64,000 nt of DNA from Bacillota bacterium (GTDB taxonomy: Bacteria; Bacillota; Clostridia; Acetivibrionales; JAEZXR01). Positions 41,999-50,086 of this stretch are shown piece after piece. The notes beneath the pieces are model-generated. The model was not told where the DNA came from and searched no databases. It saw nothing but the letters and a program-made list of their open reading frames with translations. Location: positions 62,001 through 126,000 of the forward strand of contig JAEZXR010000018.1 of the NCBI GenBank assembly GCA_023419605.1. Direction: 5' to 3'. How positions within the stretch are numbered: the stretch's first letter is position 1; each line of letters begins with the position of its first letter. The position numbers and the translations under genes were made by a program.

Positions 41999-42943
41999 TT
42001 AAGCTTCTTCGCCTGCCAACTTCAAGAGAGCCGCCCATCTCTGGTCAACTTCCGCCTGAATCTCGTCAATCAAATGCTCGTTTCCGGCTTTAAACAGGTG
42101 TTTGAATCTTCCCTGCGCCTTGAGGAAATCTCTAACCGGAAGCTTATTCTTTGGCTTGTAGTTGATGATGTACTTGCCGTCGATTACTTCATAGAGCGGC
42201 CAGTAGCAGGTTTCAACAGCCAGCTTGTTCAAGTCCATCAAATCAGGTGTATTGTACTGCCATCCTCTTGGGCATGGAGCCAATACGTTCATGAATGCAG
42301 CACCTTTTGTATAGAGAGCCTTTTCAGACTTCTCGTAAAGGTCCTTCATGTTTCCGACGGCTGCAGTCTGACAAACATAAGGAATATGGTGGTTTGCCAT
42401 GATTTCCGTCAGGTCTTTCCTCGACTGCATTTTACCGGGAATCACCTTGCCTGCCGGTGAGGTTGTGGTATCTGCATATTTCGGAGTTGCAGAAGACCTC
42501 TGGATACCTGTGTTCATGTAAGCTCCGTTGTCGTAGCAAACATAAACCATGTCATGGCCTCTTTCCATGGCACCAGACAGTGACTGGAAACCGATATCGT
42601 ACGTACCGCCGTCTCCACCGAATGCAATAAACTTGGTTTCGCCTTCCTGTTTGATCTTTCCTTTTTTCTTCATAGCCACATAAGCCGCCTCAGCACCGGA
42701 TACGGATGCAGCTGAGTTCTCAAATGCATTATGAATAAAGGAATCCTTCCAAGCGGTATAAGGATAAAGGAAGGAGGAAACCTCCAAACATCCTGTTGCA
42801 GCACCTATAACTGCATGATCTTCAGGCTTTAATGCTCTGAGTATCTGTCTTACAACTACAGGAGCACCGCAACCTGCACACATTCTATGTCCACCCGTAA
42901 ATCTTTCGGGTTTTTTAGCAACTTCTTTTAAATTGTAAGCCAT
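41999..42943 (-). CDS. porB: Pyruvate:ferredoxin oxidoreductase, beta subunit
   Basis: This is the thiamine-diphosphate-binding subunit of the four-subunit enzyme that oxidises pyruvate to acetyl-CoA and CO2 with reduction of ferredoxin. The 314-residue protein has an iron-sulfur cysteine motif near the N-terminus (RMCAGCGAPVVV) and the TPP motif GDGGTYDIGFQSLSGAMERG, completed by YDNGAYMNTG with the Mg-binding residues. The length is typical. It is the last gene of the operon porC-porD-porA-porB and ends at a strong terminator. Substrate assignment to pyruvate rather than another 2-oxoacid rests on the overall pattern and is likely but not proven. Confidence 0.9.
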   Translation of the reverse strand: MAYNLKEVAKKPERFTGGHRMCAGCGAPVVVRQILRALKPEDHAVIGAATGCLEVSSFLYPYTAWKDSFIHNAFENSAASVSGAEAAYVAMKKKGKIKQEGETKFIAFGGDGGTYDIGFQSLSGAMERGHDMVYVCYDNGAYMNTGIQRSSATPKYADTTTSPAGKVIPGKMQSRKDLTEIMANHHIPYVCQTAAVGNMKDLYEKSEKALYTKGAAFMNVLAPCPRGWQYNTPDLMDLNKLAVETCYWPLYEVIDGKYIINYKPKNKLPVRDFLKAQGRFKHLFKAGNEHLIDEIQAEVDQRWAALLKLAGEEA

Positions 42944-42954
42944 TATCGCACCTC

Positions 42955-44139
42955 CTATTCTCTTACGCCCAGATAATTGTAAACGGAGTCTACCTTACCT
43001 GTTTCTGCGACATTTAAGAGTTCATTGTACACAAACTCGATATCCTCTGCCTTAACATCTCTACCACCCAAACCGTAGATGTAGTTAACAACCTTCGGTC
43101 CGAATATGCCCTTGGAATATAATGCACTTGTTACCTCAGTGAACAGAGGTCCGCCTGCAGCATTAAAGCTGTCAGCCTTATCCATAACGGCAACGGCCTT
43201 GAACTTGGACAGTGCAGCAGCCATTTCATCTACTGGGAATGGTCTGAATACTCTCGGTTTGATCAAGCCAACTTTTTTGCCTGCTGCTCTCATCTGGTCG
43301 ATCACATATTTAGCAGTACCTGCTGTAGAGTTCAGTATAACTGCTACAACGTCTGCATCTTCTGTCTTATATTCTTCAAACAGGCCATAGCTTCTGCCTG
43401 TCAGCTTTGCAAACTCTTCCGAAACTTCGAGAATAACTTTCTTGGCATTCTTCATAGCTTCCGCCTGCTGTCTCTTGTGCTCGAAGCAGTGAGCCTGAAG
43501 ATCCAAAGGACCCACGGAAATCGGGTTTTCCTTGTTTAAGAGGTACTCCTGCGGATTATATTCTCCAACAAAAGCTTTTACCTTATCATCTTCCAGCAAT
43601 TCAATGTTTTCGATGGCGTGGGAAGTGATAAATCCATCCTGGCAAACCATAACCGGCAGCATTACGTCAGGATGTTCACCGATTCTGTTCGCCATGAGCA
43701 TATTGTCATAGGCTTCCTGGTTGTTTTCAGAGTATAGCTGAATCCAGCCGGAATCTCTTGCACCCATGGTATCACTGTGGTCATTGTGTATATTCAAAGG
43801 TCCTGACAGGGTTCTGTTTACAGCAGCCAGAACAATAGGAAGTCTGGAACATGCTGCGATATAAAGAATCTCCCACATTAATGCAAGTCCGTTTGCAGAA
43901 GTAGCTGTCATGGCTCTACCACCTGCAGCCTGTGCACCCACACAAGCAGACATTGCACTGTGTTCGGATTCAACAGCAACGAATTCTGTATCAACAACAC
44001 CATCTGCAACAAATGTTGAGAAGTATTGAGGAACTTCTGTAGACGGAGTTATGGGGAAAGCCGCAACAACGTCTGGATTTATCTGTTTCATGGCAACAGC
44101 CATCGCTTCGTTACCACTCATTCTTTCTCTTATAGCCAT
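42955..44139 (-). CDS. porA: Pyruvate:ferredoxin oxidoreductase, alpha subunit
   Basis: The alpha subunit of 394 residues contains the pyrimidine-binding domain of the TPP site: GNEAMAVAMKQINPDVVAAF, then PITPSTEVPQ and FVAVESEHSAMSACVGAQAAG with the catalytic glutamate. The second domain includes DSGWIQLYSENNQEAYDN and the VFRPFPVDEMAAAL transketolase C-like segment. It lies 11 bases upstream of porB and 17 downstream of porD. All four subunits together carry electrons from the TPP site to ferredoxin; this is central to energy metabolism in anaerobic clostridia. Confidence 0.92.
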   Translation of the reverse strand: MAIRERMSGNEAMAVAMKQINPDVVAAFPITPSTEVPQYFSTFVADGVVDTEFVAVESEHSAMSACVGAQAAGGRAMTATSANGLALMWEILYIAACSRLPIVLAAVNRTLSGPLNIHNDHSDTMGARDSGWIQLYSENNQEAYDNMLMANRIGEHPDVMLPVMVCQDGFITSHAIENIELLEDDKVKAFVGEYNPQEYLLNKENPISVGPLDLQAHCFEHKRQQAEAMKNAKKVILEVSEEFAKLTGRSYGLFEEYKTEDADVVAVILNSTAGTAKYVIDQMRAAGKKVGLIKPRVFRPFPVDEMAAALSKFKAVAVMDKADSFNAAGGPLFTEVTSALYSKGIFGPKVVNYIYGLGGRDVKAEDIEFVYNELLNVAETGKVDSVYNYLGVRE

Positions 44140-44156
44140 TATACGTTCCCTCCTTA

Positions 44157-44480
44157 CTACTTACTTTCCTCTACAAAGTCAATGGCCTTGAAAGGGCACA
44201 CCTTTACACATACGCCGCAACCTTTGCAGTGGTCATAATCAAATTCTGTTCTTTTTCCGTTTTCATCGATCAATATGGATGTGTCGGGACAAACAGGGTA
44301 GCAAAGCAGACACTGTTTGCATTTTTCCTGAATCCAAATAGGCTTCATTGAACGCCAGTCACCGGTTTTGAAGAGTTCTGCGTTACCAGCGTAGGGAATA
44401 ACTCCACCTTCCGTGATATCTTTCCATTTTACGTCAGGAGTTACAGTTTTTAATTCCTTTTTGCATGAATTGCAACTCAT
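44157..44480 (-). CDS. porD: Pyruvate:ferredoxin oxidoreductase, delta (2[4Fe-4S]) subunit
   Basis: This ferredoxin-like subunit of 107 residues has two classic Cys motifs, CKQCLLCYPVCPD and CKGCGVCVKVCP, each binding a [4Fe-4S] cluster that passes electrons from the TPP site. A short N-terminal region with two further cysteines (SCNSCKKE) is also present. It overlaps porC by four bases, a sign of translational coupling, and is followed closely by porA. Confidence 0.94.
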   Translation of the reverse strand: MSCNSCKKELKTVTPDVKWKDITEGGVIPYAGNAELFKTGDWRSMKPIWIQEKCKQCLLCYPVCPDTSILIDENGKRTEFDYDHCKGCGVCVKVCPFKAIDFVEESK

Positions 44481-45055
44481 AGACCTTTCACCTCCTGCAT
44501 GGATCTTTCAAGAGCTTTGATATTTCCTTCTACAACTTCCGGTTTTTTAGCGAATTTATGTTTGAAAGACTCGACCATGTCGTGTAAGAATGTTTTTTCA
44601 TCCATAACCTGGCTAACTTTTACAACGGCACCAAGCATTGGTGTATTCGGGAAGTATTTTCCCAGTGTTTCAACAGAAATGGTTTTAGCGTCGATAGTAC
44701 AAACTTTCCCTTTGTAACCTTTTAATAAAGGCCTTACTTCTTCGGGAGTTCTTGTAGTATTGATAATGATGGCTCCGTCTTCCTTCAACCCCGCTGTAAC
44801 ATCAACGGAAAGCAGAAGAGTGTCATCAACTACAACTACATACTGGGGTTCATAAATATTACTGTGAACTGTCAACCTGTCATCGCTTATTCTGTTATAA
44901 GCGGTTATAGGAGCACCCATTCTTTCCGGCCCATATTCCGGGAATCCCTGTATGTACTTTCCGGTATTGAATGCTGCATCTGCGAGCAGTAACGATGCTG
45001 TCTTGGCACCCTGTCCACCACGGCCGTGCCATCTGATTTCAACAACCTTGCCCAT
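44477..45055 (-). CDS. porC: Pyruvate:ferredoxin oxidoreductase, gamma subunit
   Basis: The gamma subunit has 192 residues and starts with the family motif EIRWHGRGGQGAKTASLLLADA. ERMGAPITAYNRIS and VKVSQVMDEKTF follow. It is the first gene of the operon and overlaps porD by four bases. A near-consensus promoter lies about 110 bases upstream. A GGAGG site precedes the ATG. Confidence 0.94.
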   Translation of the reverse strand: MGKVVEIRWHGRGGQGAKTASLLLADAAFNTGKYIQGFPEYGPERMGAPITAYNRISDDRLTVHSNIYEPQYVVVVDDTLLLSVDVTAGLKEDGAIIINTTRTPEEVRPLLKGYKGKVCTIDAKTISVETLGKYFPNTPMLGAVVKVSQVMDEKTFLHDMVESFKHKFAKKPEVVEGNIKALERSMQEVKGL

Positions 45056-45163
45056 GTGGAAACCTCCTCTTATTTAAGACTGTTTTAAGACTGTAAGTTT
45101 AGCTTGTAAAATTGTGTATATCCAATTGCATAAGGAATACAATCAGAAGTTTTTTCACATTTT

Positions 45164-45192
45164 AGTATACGCTTTTGTATATTTTTTGTCAA
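45164..45192 (-). promoter_or_regulatory. Near-consensus promoter of the por operon
   Basis: On the minus strand a perfect TTGACA (45187-45192), a 17-base spacer and TATACT (45164-45169) lie about 110 bases before porC. The leader holds a CAGTCTTAAA direct repeat. The rest of the 476-bp gap to bofA holds repeat R2 and a terminator. Confidence 0.85.
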
Positions 45193-45340
45193 GGAAGGGA
45201 ATAATATTGAGATGCTTTATTTTAGAGCCATGGACAAGGCTTCATTTGTTCTTTGTATACAAGACAAGCCATATTTTTCAGGCATTTATACCTTTAAATA
45301 AATCAAACCAAAAACAGCTCACTTTCCTCTACTCGAAAAA

Positions 45341-45488
45341 CAAAATGCTACCGTATTTTGTTCTTCGCTATGGGACCCTAGGTCCCCTTCGACGGAGCTA
45401 ACGCTCCTGAGCCTCCCCTGAACGGCAAGGGTAATCCCCTTTGCAAACCCTATGCTAAGGAAATTGAAAGCCATAATTCCTTAGCATC
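45341..45488. repeat. Terminator-associated repeat R2, copy B
   Basis: This copy has CAAAATGCTA, TTTTGTTCTTCGC, CCTTCGACGGAGCTAACGC and TAATTCCTTAGCAT before the bofA terminator. The same order occurs at 45951-46055 and 14303-14396. Confidence 0.65.
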
Positions 45489-45533
45489 AAAAAGGAAGAG
45501 TAACCCGGTTCCCCGGCATTACTCTTCCTTTTT
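45489..45533 (-). terminator. Terminator of bofA
   Basis: AAAAAGGAAGAGTAA (45489-45503) pairs perfectly with 45519-45533, with CCGG arms inside. The stem begins at the bofA stop codon. Confidence 0.88.
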
Positions 45534-45801
45534 AAAAAAGCTTCGTTAGTATAATCAGCAGCACCACTCCCGGTATTCCCAAAAAACCTGCAACCAATGC
45601 AGTTATGACATTAAAGGCAATATGGAAGTTGATATACTGTCCCAAATAATTGATAAATACCAGGATAACTCCACCCAGTACCAGATTTAAAATCACTTTG
45701 CCGAAAAATTTAAACGGTGCTGCCAGCGACTTCCCAATAATATAAAGAAGCAATATTCCGACAGCATAGGCCGCCAACATCCCATAATTCAATTCACCCA
45801 T
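45532..45801 (-). CDS. bofA: Pro-sigma-K processing inhibitor BofA
   Basis: BofA is a small membrane protein that, in Bacillus, holds the SpoIVFB protease inactive until the forespore signals, timing sigma-K activation. The 89-residue protein has the family look: an N-terminal membrane helix (about 8-26), the conserved KFFGKVILNLVLGGVILVFIN region and a C-terminal hydrophobic segment (about 68-87) with GIPGVVLLIIL. It follows a YaaL-like gene on the same strand, as in Bacillus, but the two are separated by 394 bases holding a terminator, repeat R2 and a hairpin element instead of adjoining. Confidence 0.88.
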   Translation of the reverse strand: MGELNYGMLAAYAVGILLLYIIGKSLAAPFKFFGKVILNLVLGGVILVFINYLGQYINFHIAFNVITALVAGFLGIPGVVLLIILTKLF

Positions 45802-45950
45802 AACCTCATCACCCTAAATAAAGTAGTATAAAGCCTATGGCATACCCATAGCCGCATTATTATTTGTCCCCAGCGGTTAAACCCATTGTATAGTCTGTCA
45901 CTTATTTATATATATTTAGTTGTCCAAAAAAATAGACCAATTACCTAAAA

Positions 45951-46055
45951 CAAAATGCTAACGCACCTTGTTCTTCGCCCGGAGGAGCTAATCACCTTCG
46001 ACGGAGCCAACACCCCTCTGCAATCCCCGTATTAAGACTGTAATTCCTTAACATT
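45951..46055. repeat. Terminator-associated repeat R2, copy C
   Basis: This copy has CAAAATGCTA, ACGCACCTTGTTCTTCGC, CACCTTCGACGGAGCCAAC and TAATTCCTTAACAT before a terminator, matching copy B block by block. With copy B it flanks bofA in direct orientation. The 394-bp space between bofA and the YaaL-like gene holds this, a terminator and a hairpin element. Confidence 0.65.
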
Positions 46056-46095
46056 AAAAAGGATATTTGTCCGATATCAGACAAATATCCTTTTT
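46056..46095 (-). terminator. Terminator downstream of the YaaL-like gene
   Basis: A perfect 16-bp stem (46056-46071 with 46080-46095) with A and T tracts on both ends lies beyond the hairpin element. Confidence 0.88.
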
Positions 46096-46098
46096 CTA

Positions 46099-46194
46099 TA
46101 TACAATACGACTGGTAACTGCTGATTTGGCGTTTGCATAGCCAAAGCTGGCTATGCGGGCGCCGAATCCGCTAAGTTCCATCTTACATTGTATA
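46099..46194. mobile_element. MITE-like long imperfect hairpin
   Basis: The 96-bp element has ends TATACAAT and ATTGTATA. The two arms pair over about 45 bp, perfectly in the inner GCATAGCC / GGCTATGC, around a 6-base loop. No coding capacity. It lies directly at the YaaL-like stop codon. The terminal TA dinucleotides could be a target-site duplication of a small non-autonomous element, which is inference. Confidence 0.5.
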
Positions 46195-46195
46195 G

Positions 46196-46498
46196 CTAGA
46201 CTTTTATTCCTTTTTCCTTAGCTTCCTTCAATAGGTATTGGTATCTTACTTCGCAGGCTTTGATTTTATATGTATAATAATCAATCATGTCCGAGTCCAC
46301 AGCCTGCTCAAAATTGATATTTGCACTCAGCCATTCCATCCGAGCGTCTTTTATGCTCTGCAGCAACTCTGTAGTATCTTGTCCCGTACAAACGTTTTCT
46401 TCTATTTTAGGCTTGATCGCAAACAATTGTATAAATTTCCCGAAAAAGCTGTCTTTCGATACTTTAACTTCTGCGTTTCTCTCCGTACCTGGATTCAT
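46196..46498 (-). CDS. YaaL-like protein (DUF2508)
   Basis: The 100-residue protein is helical and charged in its second half: LLQSIKDARMEWLSANINFEQAVDSDMIDYYTYKIKACEV, given here only as a location guide (residues 45-85). This pattern of a W-x-x-A-N-x-x-F-E motif followed by I/V-D-Y-Y-x-Y-K matches the YaaL/DUF2508 family. In Bacillus, yaaL lies between recR and bofA, and bofA is the next gene here too, which supports the assignment. The family's function is unknown. Confidence 0.75.
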   Translation of the reverse strand: MNPGTERNAEVKVSKDSFFGKFIQLFAIKPKIEENVCTGQDTTELLQSIKDARMEWLSANINFEQAVDSDMIDYYTYKIKACEVRYQYLLKEAKEKGIKV

Positions 46499-46617
46499 AC
46501 AAATTCCCCTTATACTTTGTATATTTTATATAATAAGTATAAGCAGCTTTTGTAGGCATTATACATTTTTTGTAAATTGTAGAAAATTCTTAACAATTCT
46601 GTAATATATATCTCATG

Positions 46618-47208
46618 TTACCACTTCAAATTTCTTAGAAATTCAAGCACTGCGTTGGTAGTTTCATAGCGAAACCTCCCCCAGTCACTCCATCTGCCTT
46701 TTAAATTCAACAGATCCCGTGCTGTCAGTTCCAGTTCCATCATGTCGACCTCCCGTACCTGGCTGACTTCATCGTCGCTGGCATCCTCCAGGAGTCTTCC
46801 TCCTTTTTCACTGAGTATGAACAGATAAGAATAAAACATCACGTTTTCCGCTTTATGCTGGAATTTTACTTTGAGAACACCTGCAAACTCCATGATTTCC
46901 GTTTCCAAACCTAATTCCTCCCGGGTCTCCCTGAAAACCGCTTCCAGGATATCTTCCTCATGTCCGATACCACCTGTGGGAATCCTGAATATCCCTTTAG
47001 GATAGTCTTCACAGGTAACGGTAATGATTTTTCCATTGGGACGGATGACACAAAATACCACTTCGCCTCTCCGGTCCGTTGCTACCGCATCCTTTACCTT
47101 ATTAAAATAACTGTCCGTTTTATATTCTATCGTTACTTCTTCTATCCTGGGCGTTGTACCCAGTTTATCACATATCCTTAAAAATTCCTTTTCATTGAAG
47201 GTATTCAT
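46618..47208 (-). CDS. Nudix hydrolase
   Basis: The Nudix box is complete: GGIGHEEDILEAVFRETREELGLE fits G-x5-E-x7-REUXEEXGU exactly (counted from the first glycine). These enzymes hydrolyse nucleoside diphosphates linked to another group. The 196-residue protein has an N-terminal extension of about 60 residues and a C-terminal YETTNAVLEFL tail; substrate cannot be predicted. AAAGGAG precedes the ATG. It is divergent from the VanW gene. Confidence 0.92.
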   Translation of the reverse strand: MNTFNEKEFLRICDKLGTTPRIEEVTIEYKTDSYFNKVKDAVATDRRGEVVFCVIRPNGKIITVTCEDYPKGIFRIPTGGIGHEEDILEAVFRETREELGLETEIMEFAGVLKVKFQHKAENVMFYSYLFILSEKGGRLLEDASDDEVSQVREVDMMELELTARDLLNLKGRWSDWGRFRYETTNAVLEFLRNLKW

Positions 47209-47577
47209 GAATTTTTCCTCTCCTTTGTAAAGTCTGCCTCGTCTTCTTAACCCGGTCCTATTATATATGTCCCTTTTCCTTCCATTCTATAACTTTATTC
47301 CGTCTATTACTACTCCTCACAAAAAAATTGTGTAGAAATTACGTTTTATTGGTATAAATACCATGTAAAATGTATTGAGTTTTTACATTAAAATTGCGAT
47401 AATAGAAGTAAATCATATTTCCTAATGATATAATTTACTTGCGGTTGAAACATTTTCGTTTTCATCCACGTCTATAGAGTTGGAACAAAATATAATACCA
47501 TATTTTTAGGATTGGCGAAAAATAACTTCCACTATAATTTCGCTACACCTTAGCAGGTAGGATTGGAGTGCTATTTC
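47209..47577. other. 369-bp divergent intergenic region
   Basis: This space separates the Nudix gene and the VanW gene. It is AT-rich and includes repeat R3 copy 4 (47505-47553). TTGTGT with TATAAA after 19 bases (47328-47358) is a weak promoter candidate for the VanW gene. Nothing else was identified. Confidence 0.4.
47505..47553. repeat. Dispersed short repeat R3, copy 4 (inverted)
   Basis: Read on the minus strand it has AAGGTGTAGCGAAA, AAGTTATTTTTCGCCAATCC and TAAAAA, matching copies at 18807-18841 and 41845-41880. It lies 24 bases before the VanW start codon. Confidence 0.45.
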
Positions 47578-49176
47578 ATGAACGCGGAAACGCAAAGAAA
47601 ACCTTTTAGTTTAACTTCGAAAAAGGTTGTAGTGGTTTCACTGGTAACATTTACATTATTGATGCTGGCCATTACAGCACAGTTAAGTTACGTAATGCTT
47701 GTATATGACAAAATATATAAAGGCGTCTATATCAATTCCGTTCATGTAGGGGGTATGACCCGGACGGAATTGGAGGATACATTGAAAAAACAGTATCAGG
47801 ATAAGCTTGAGAGTGCAAACATAACCTTGAAAGCCGGTGATACCACCTATCCCTTTAATTTTAAGGATATACATGTGGCATACGGTATAGACAGCATCGT
47901 AGATAAAGCTTATTTTGTAGGACGCGGCGGCAACTTGTTTGAAAGGCTGGCAGAAATATCAAAGGTCAGTAAGGAAAATTTAAAACTCGATATGCCCGTG
48001 TCCTATGACAAAGATAAATTGGAAGCAGTGATCAACCAATATTATGAGAAAACATTCGTTAAGCCACAAGACGCAGAATTAGTGGTAGATTCAAACAAAG
48101 CAACTCTTCGTTCGGGGCACAAAGGCAAAAGCATTGATAAAGCAAAGGCAATGGCTGAGGCTGAAAAAGCCATTATGGCGGGTGACAGCAAAACTATTGA
48201 ATTGCCTTTGATCAATACTCCTCCTGCGGCGATGAATGTCGATGACCTGTACAACCGCATAAACCGGGAGCCGAAGGATGCAGCTGCCAAAGTAGAGAAT
48301 AATACTGTGACATATGAACCGCCGATACCTGGAGTAAGCATTGATAAAGCTGCCTTGGCTGCTATTGTCAGCGAACTGGAAAAGACTGAAAACACCGAAA
48401 GAGTTCTTCCAGTCACCTTTACCCAACCCAAGGTTACCGTAGAAACAGTAAAGGCAATGACATTCAGGGATACGCTGGCCACCATGAATACCCAGTTTTA
48501 TACCGCTACCCAGAATGATGCCAACCGGGGTGAGAATATTAAGCTGGCTGTTTCAAAAATCAGCGGTACTATTCTGGCTCCCGGACAAACCTTCTCCTTT
48601 AACCAGGTGGTGGGACCCCGGACGCAGGCAGAAGGCTATAAGGTTGCTCATGTATACTCGGACGGACAAATTATTGATGATGTGGGCGGCGGGATCTGCC
48701 AGGTATCAACAACCTTGTTTAATGCAGTCCTTTATTCCGATATGGGGATTGCAGACCGAACCAATCATATGTTTACCGTAGGCTATGTTCCCAGAGGTCA
48801 GGATGCGGCTGTTGCCTATGACTATCTCGACTTTAAGTTTAAAAATACTACCAACTGGCCTGTAAAAATCGAAGGTTGGGTAACTAACGACAACAAGGTT
48901 TACTTTTCACTGAAAGGCACAAACGAAGTGCCTGGAAAAACAATAGAAATAAGCAACAAAACCATTAAAACCCTTGATTTTACTACAAAATACATTGATG
49001 ATCCAACCATGGCTGAAGGGGAATCCTATGTGAAGCAGGAAGGGATGACCGGTTATGTAGTGGAGACTTACAAAACAATAAAGCAGAATGGACAGACCAT
49101 AAGCGAAAACAGAATCTATATCAGCACCTACAACCCTCTGAACCGAGAGGTTGTAAGAGGAACTAAAAAAGGATAA
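47578..49176 (+). CDS. VanW-family envelope protein with peptidoglycan-binding and G5-like domains
   Basis: The membrane-anchored protein has 532 residues. A membrane segment (about 17-42) is followed by two repeated modules of the YoaR/PG_binding_4 type (about 50-265; IYINSVHVGGMTRTELEDTL). The VanW domain lies at about 300-430: GENIKLAVSKISGTILAPGQ, then FSFNQVVGPR, DVGGGICQVSTTLFNA, RTNHMFTVGYVP and YLDFKFKNTTNWPVKI. The end resembles a G5 domain. VanW proteins occur in glycopeptide-resistance clusters, but in clostridia such copies are general envelope proteins of unknown activity. The ATG at 47578 is chosen because GGAGTG lies seven bases before it; a TTG at 47563 overlaps that site. A terminator follows. 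Confidence 0.9.
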   Translation: MNAETQRKPFSLTSKKVVVVSLVTFTLLMLAITAQLSYVMLVYDKIYKGVYINSVHVGGMTRTELEDTLKKQYQDKLESANITLKAGDTTYPFNFKDIHVAYGIDSIVDKAYFVGRGGNLFERLAEISKVSKENLKLDMPVSYDKDKLEAVINQYYEKTFVKPQDAELVVDSNKATLRSGHKGKSIDKAKAMAEAEKAIMAGDSKTIELPLINTPPAAMNVDDLYNRINREPKDAAAKVENNTVTYEPPIPGVSIDKAALAAIVSELEKTENTERVLPVTFTQPKVTVETVKAMTFRDTLATMNTQFYTATQNDANRGENIKLAVSKISGTILAPGQTFSFNQVVGPRTQAEGYKVAHVYSDGQIIDDVGGGICQVSTTLFNAVLYSDMGIADRTNHMFTVGYVPRGQDAAVAYDYLDFKFKNTTNWPVKIEGWVTNDNKVYFSLKGTNEVPGKTIEISNKTIKTLDFTTKYIDDPTMAEGESYVKQEGMTGYVVETYKTIKQNGQTISENRIYISTYNPLNREVVRGTKKG

Positions 49177-49204
49177 GATCAAGGCTGAAGCAGAACCGTT
49201 TCGG

Positions 49205-49236
49205 AATAGGGAGTGAGGATTCGCTCCCTATTTATT
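49205..49236 (+). terminator. Terminator of the VanW-family gene
   Basis: A 12-bp stem with one wobble (49205-49216 with 49221-49232) around GGAT is followed by TATTTT. Confidence 0.75.
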
Positions 49237-49334
49237 TTGGTTCCCTGCTTCAACCTCAATCCTATGCAGTAATCGTTTTGGCCTCTTTTAACTAAAGTCT
49301 CCGGATATAAATATAAACTTCTACATTGATACCC

Positions 49335-49868
49335 TTAGTAACTGTCCACACTAATTGCACCGTTATTTCTCAAAATGGTTCCTATGCTGTCAATCTTATC
49401 ATCGTCCGTTCTCATACTGAACAATACCTTGCCGGCTTTGATGTCTGTCTCATACTGCTTGCTTCTATTTTCCGGTATTCCCAAGTCTACAAGGCCTCCT
49501 ACAATACCACCTGTTACAGCACCTGACAAAAGTCCTGTTATTGGACCCGCAGCGGCTATAATACCAAGCCCCGGTATAACCATGCTACCAGCACCTATCA
49601 AAAGTCCTGCCAGACCACCTAATATACCGCCGGTCACTACTCCATCCGATATATTATCATTTATAGGCCCTCTTCCCATTGTTGCACTAGTTCTATTATT
49701 TTGCTGTCCCTGGCTATTATCTTGCCCTTGATTGCTTTGTTCCTGATTACCACTGTTTTTTGCCACTATTGATATATCATCTGTTCTGAGACCACGATCT
49801 TTTACTTCCCTCGCAGCTTTTTCAGCGCTATCATACTGGTCAAAAATTGCAACAACTGTCTTTGACAT
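49335..49868 (-). CDS. YflT-like (heat-induced stress) protein with glycine-rich region
   Basis: The protein has 177 residues. The N-terminal part, VVAIFDQYDSAEKAAREVKDRG then ISIVAKN, fits the general stress protein 17M/YflT domain. A Gln/Asn-rich linker follows, then a glycine-rich hydrophobic stretch (about 85-140) with GGILGGLAGLLIGAGSMVIPGLG that can insert in the membrane as in related YflT/DUF1269-like proteins. The ATG at 49868 follows a perfect AAAGGAGG site; the earlier in-frame start at 49913 lies before that site and is not used. Its function is unknown. Confidence 0.8.
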   Translation of the reverse strand: MSKTVVAIFDQYDSAEKAAREVKDRGLRTDDISIVAKNSGNQEQSNQGQDNSQGQQNNRTSATMGRGPINDNISDGVVTGGILGGLAGLLIGAGSMVIPGLGIIAAAGPITGLLSGAVTGGIVGGLVDLGIPENRSKQYETDIKAGKVLFSMRTDDDKIDSIGTILRNNGAISVDSY

Positions 49869-49895
49869 GGCTATATCCTCCTTTATTTTTTTACA

Positions 49896-49920
49896 CGAGT
49901 TATAAAAAAACAATAACTCG
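49896..49920 (-). repeat. Inverted repeat in the leader of the YflT-like gene
   Basis: CGAGTTAT and ATAACTCG form a perfect 8-bp stem around nine bases, 28 bases before the start codon of the YflT-like gene. It could be an operator or a leader hairpin. Confidence 0.35.
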
Positions 49921-49995
49921 GCTATATTAGCATTCGTTTTACGCTCTATGTTTATTCAGCAAAAATTTTTCATAACTTGTAATAATTTTTTAATT

Positions 49996-50023
49996 TTGAA
50001 AAACCAAATTGGGAGTGTATAAT
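49996..50023 (+). promoter_or_regulatory. Promoter of the small SLH-protein gene
   Basis: TTGAAA, a 16-base spacer and a perfect TATAAT (50018-50023) lie about 65 bases before the start codon. Confidence 0.65.
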
Positions 50024-50086
50024 TAAAATACAATGGAGAATTAGCAAATTCTTCATTTTTATTAAAGAAGCACGGGGTACATACAA

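Noticed and set aside
45114..45401. Plus-strand open frame of 95 codons upstream of porC
   Set aside because: It runs antisense across the por promoter and into repeat R2; its composition is not protein-like.
45532..46095. bofA as a recently mobilised cassette between direct R2 copies
   Set aside because: bofA next to a YaaL-like gene is an ancestral order, and R2 is also found at an unrelated terminator, so spread of R2 explains the pattern better.
46099..46194. An intact insertion sequence
   Set aside because: It is too short and has no transposase frame; at most a non-autonomous element.
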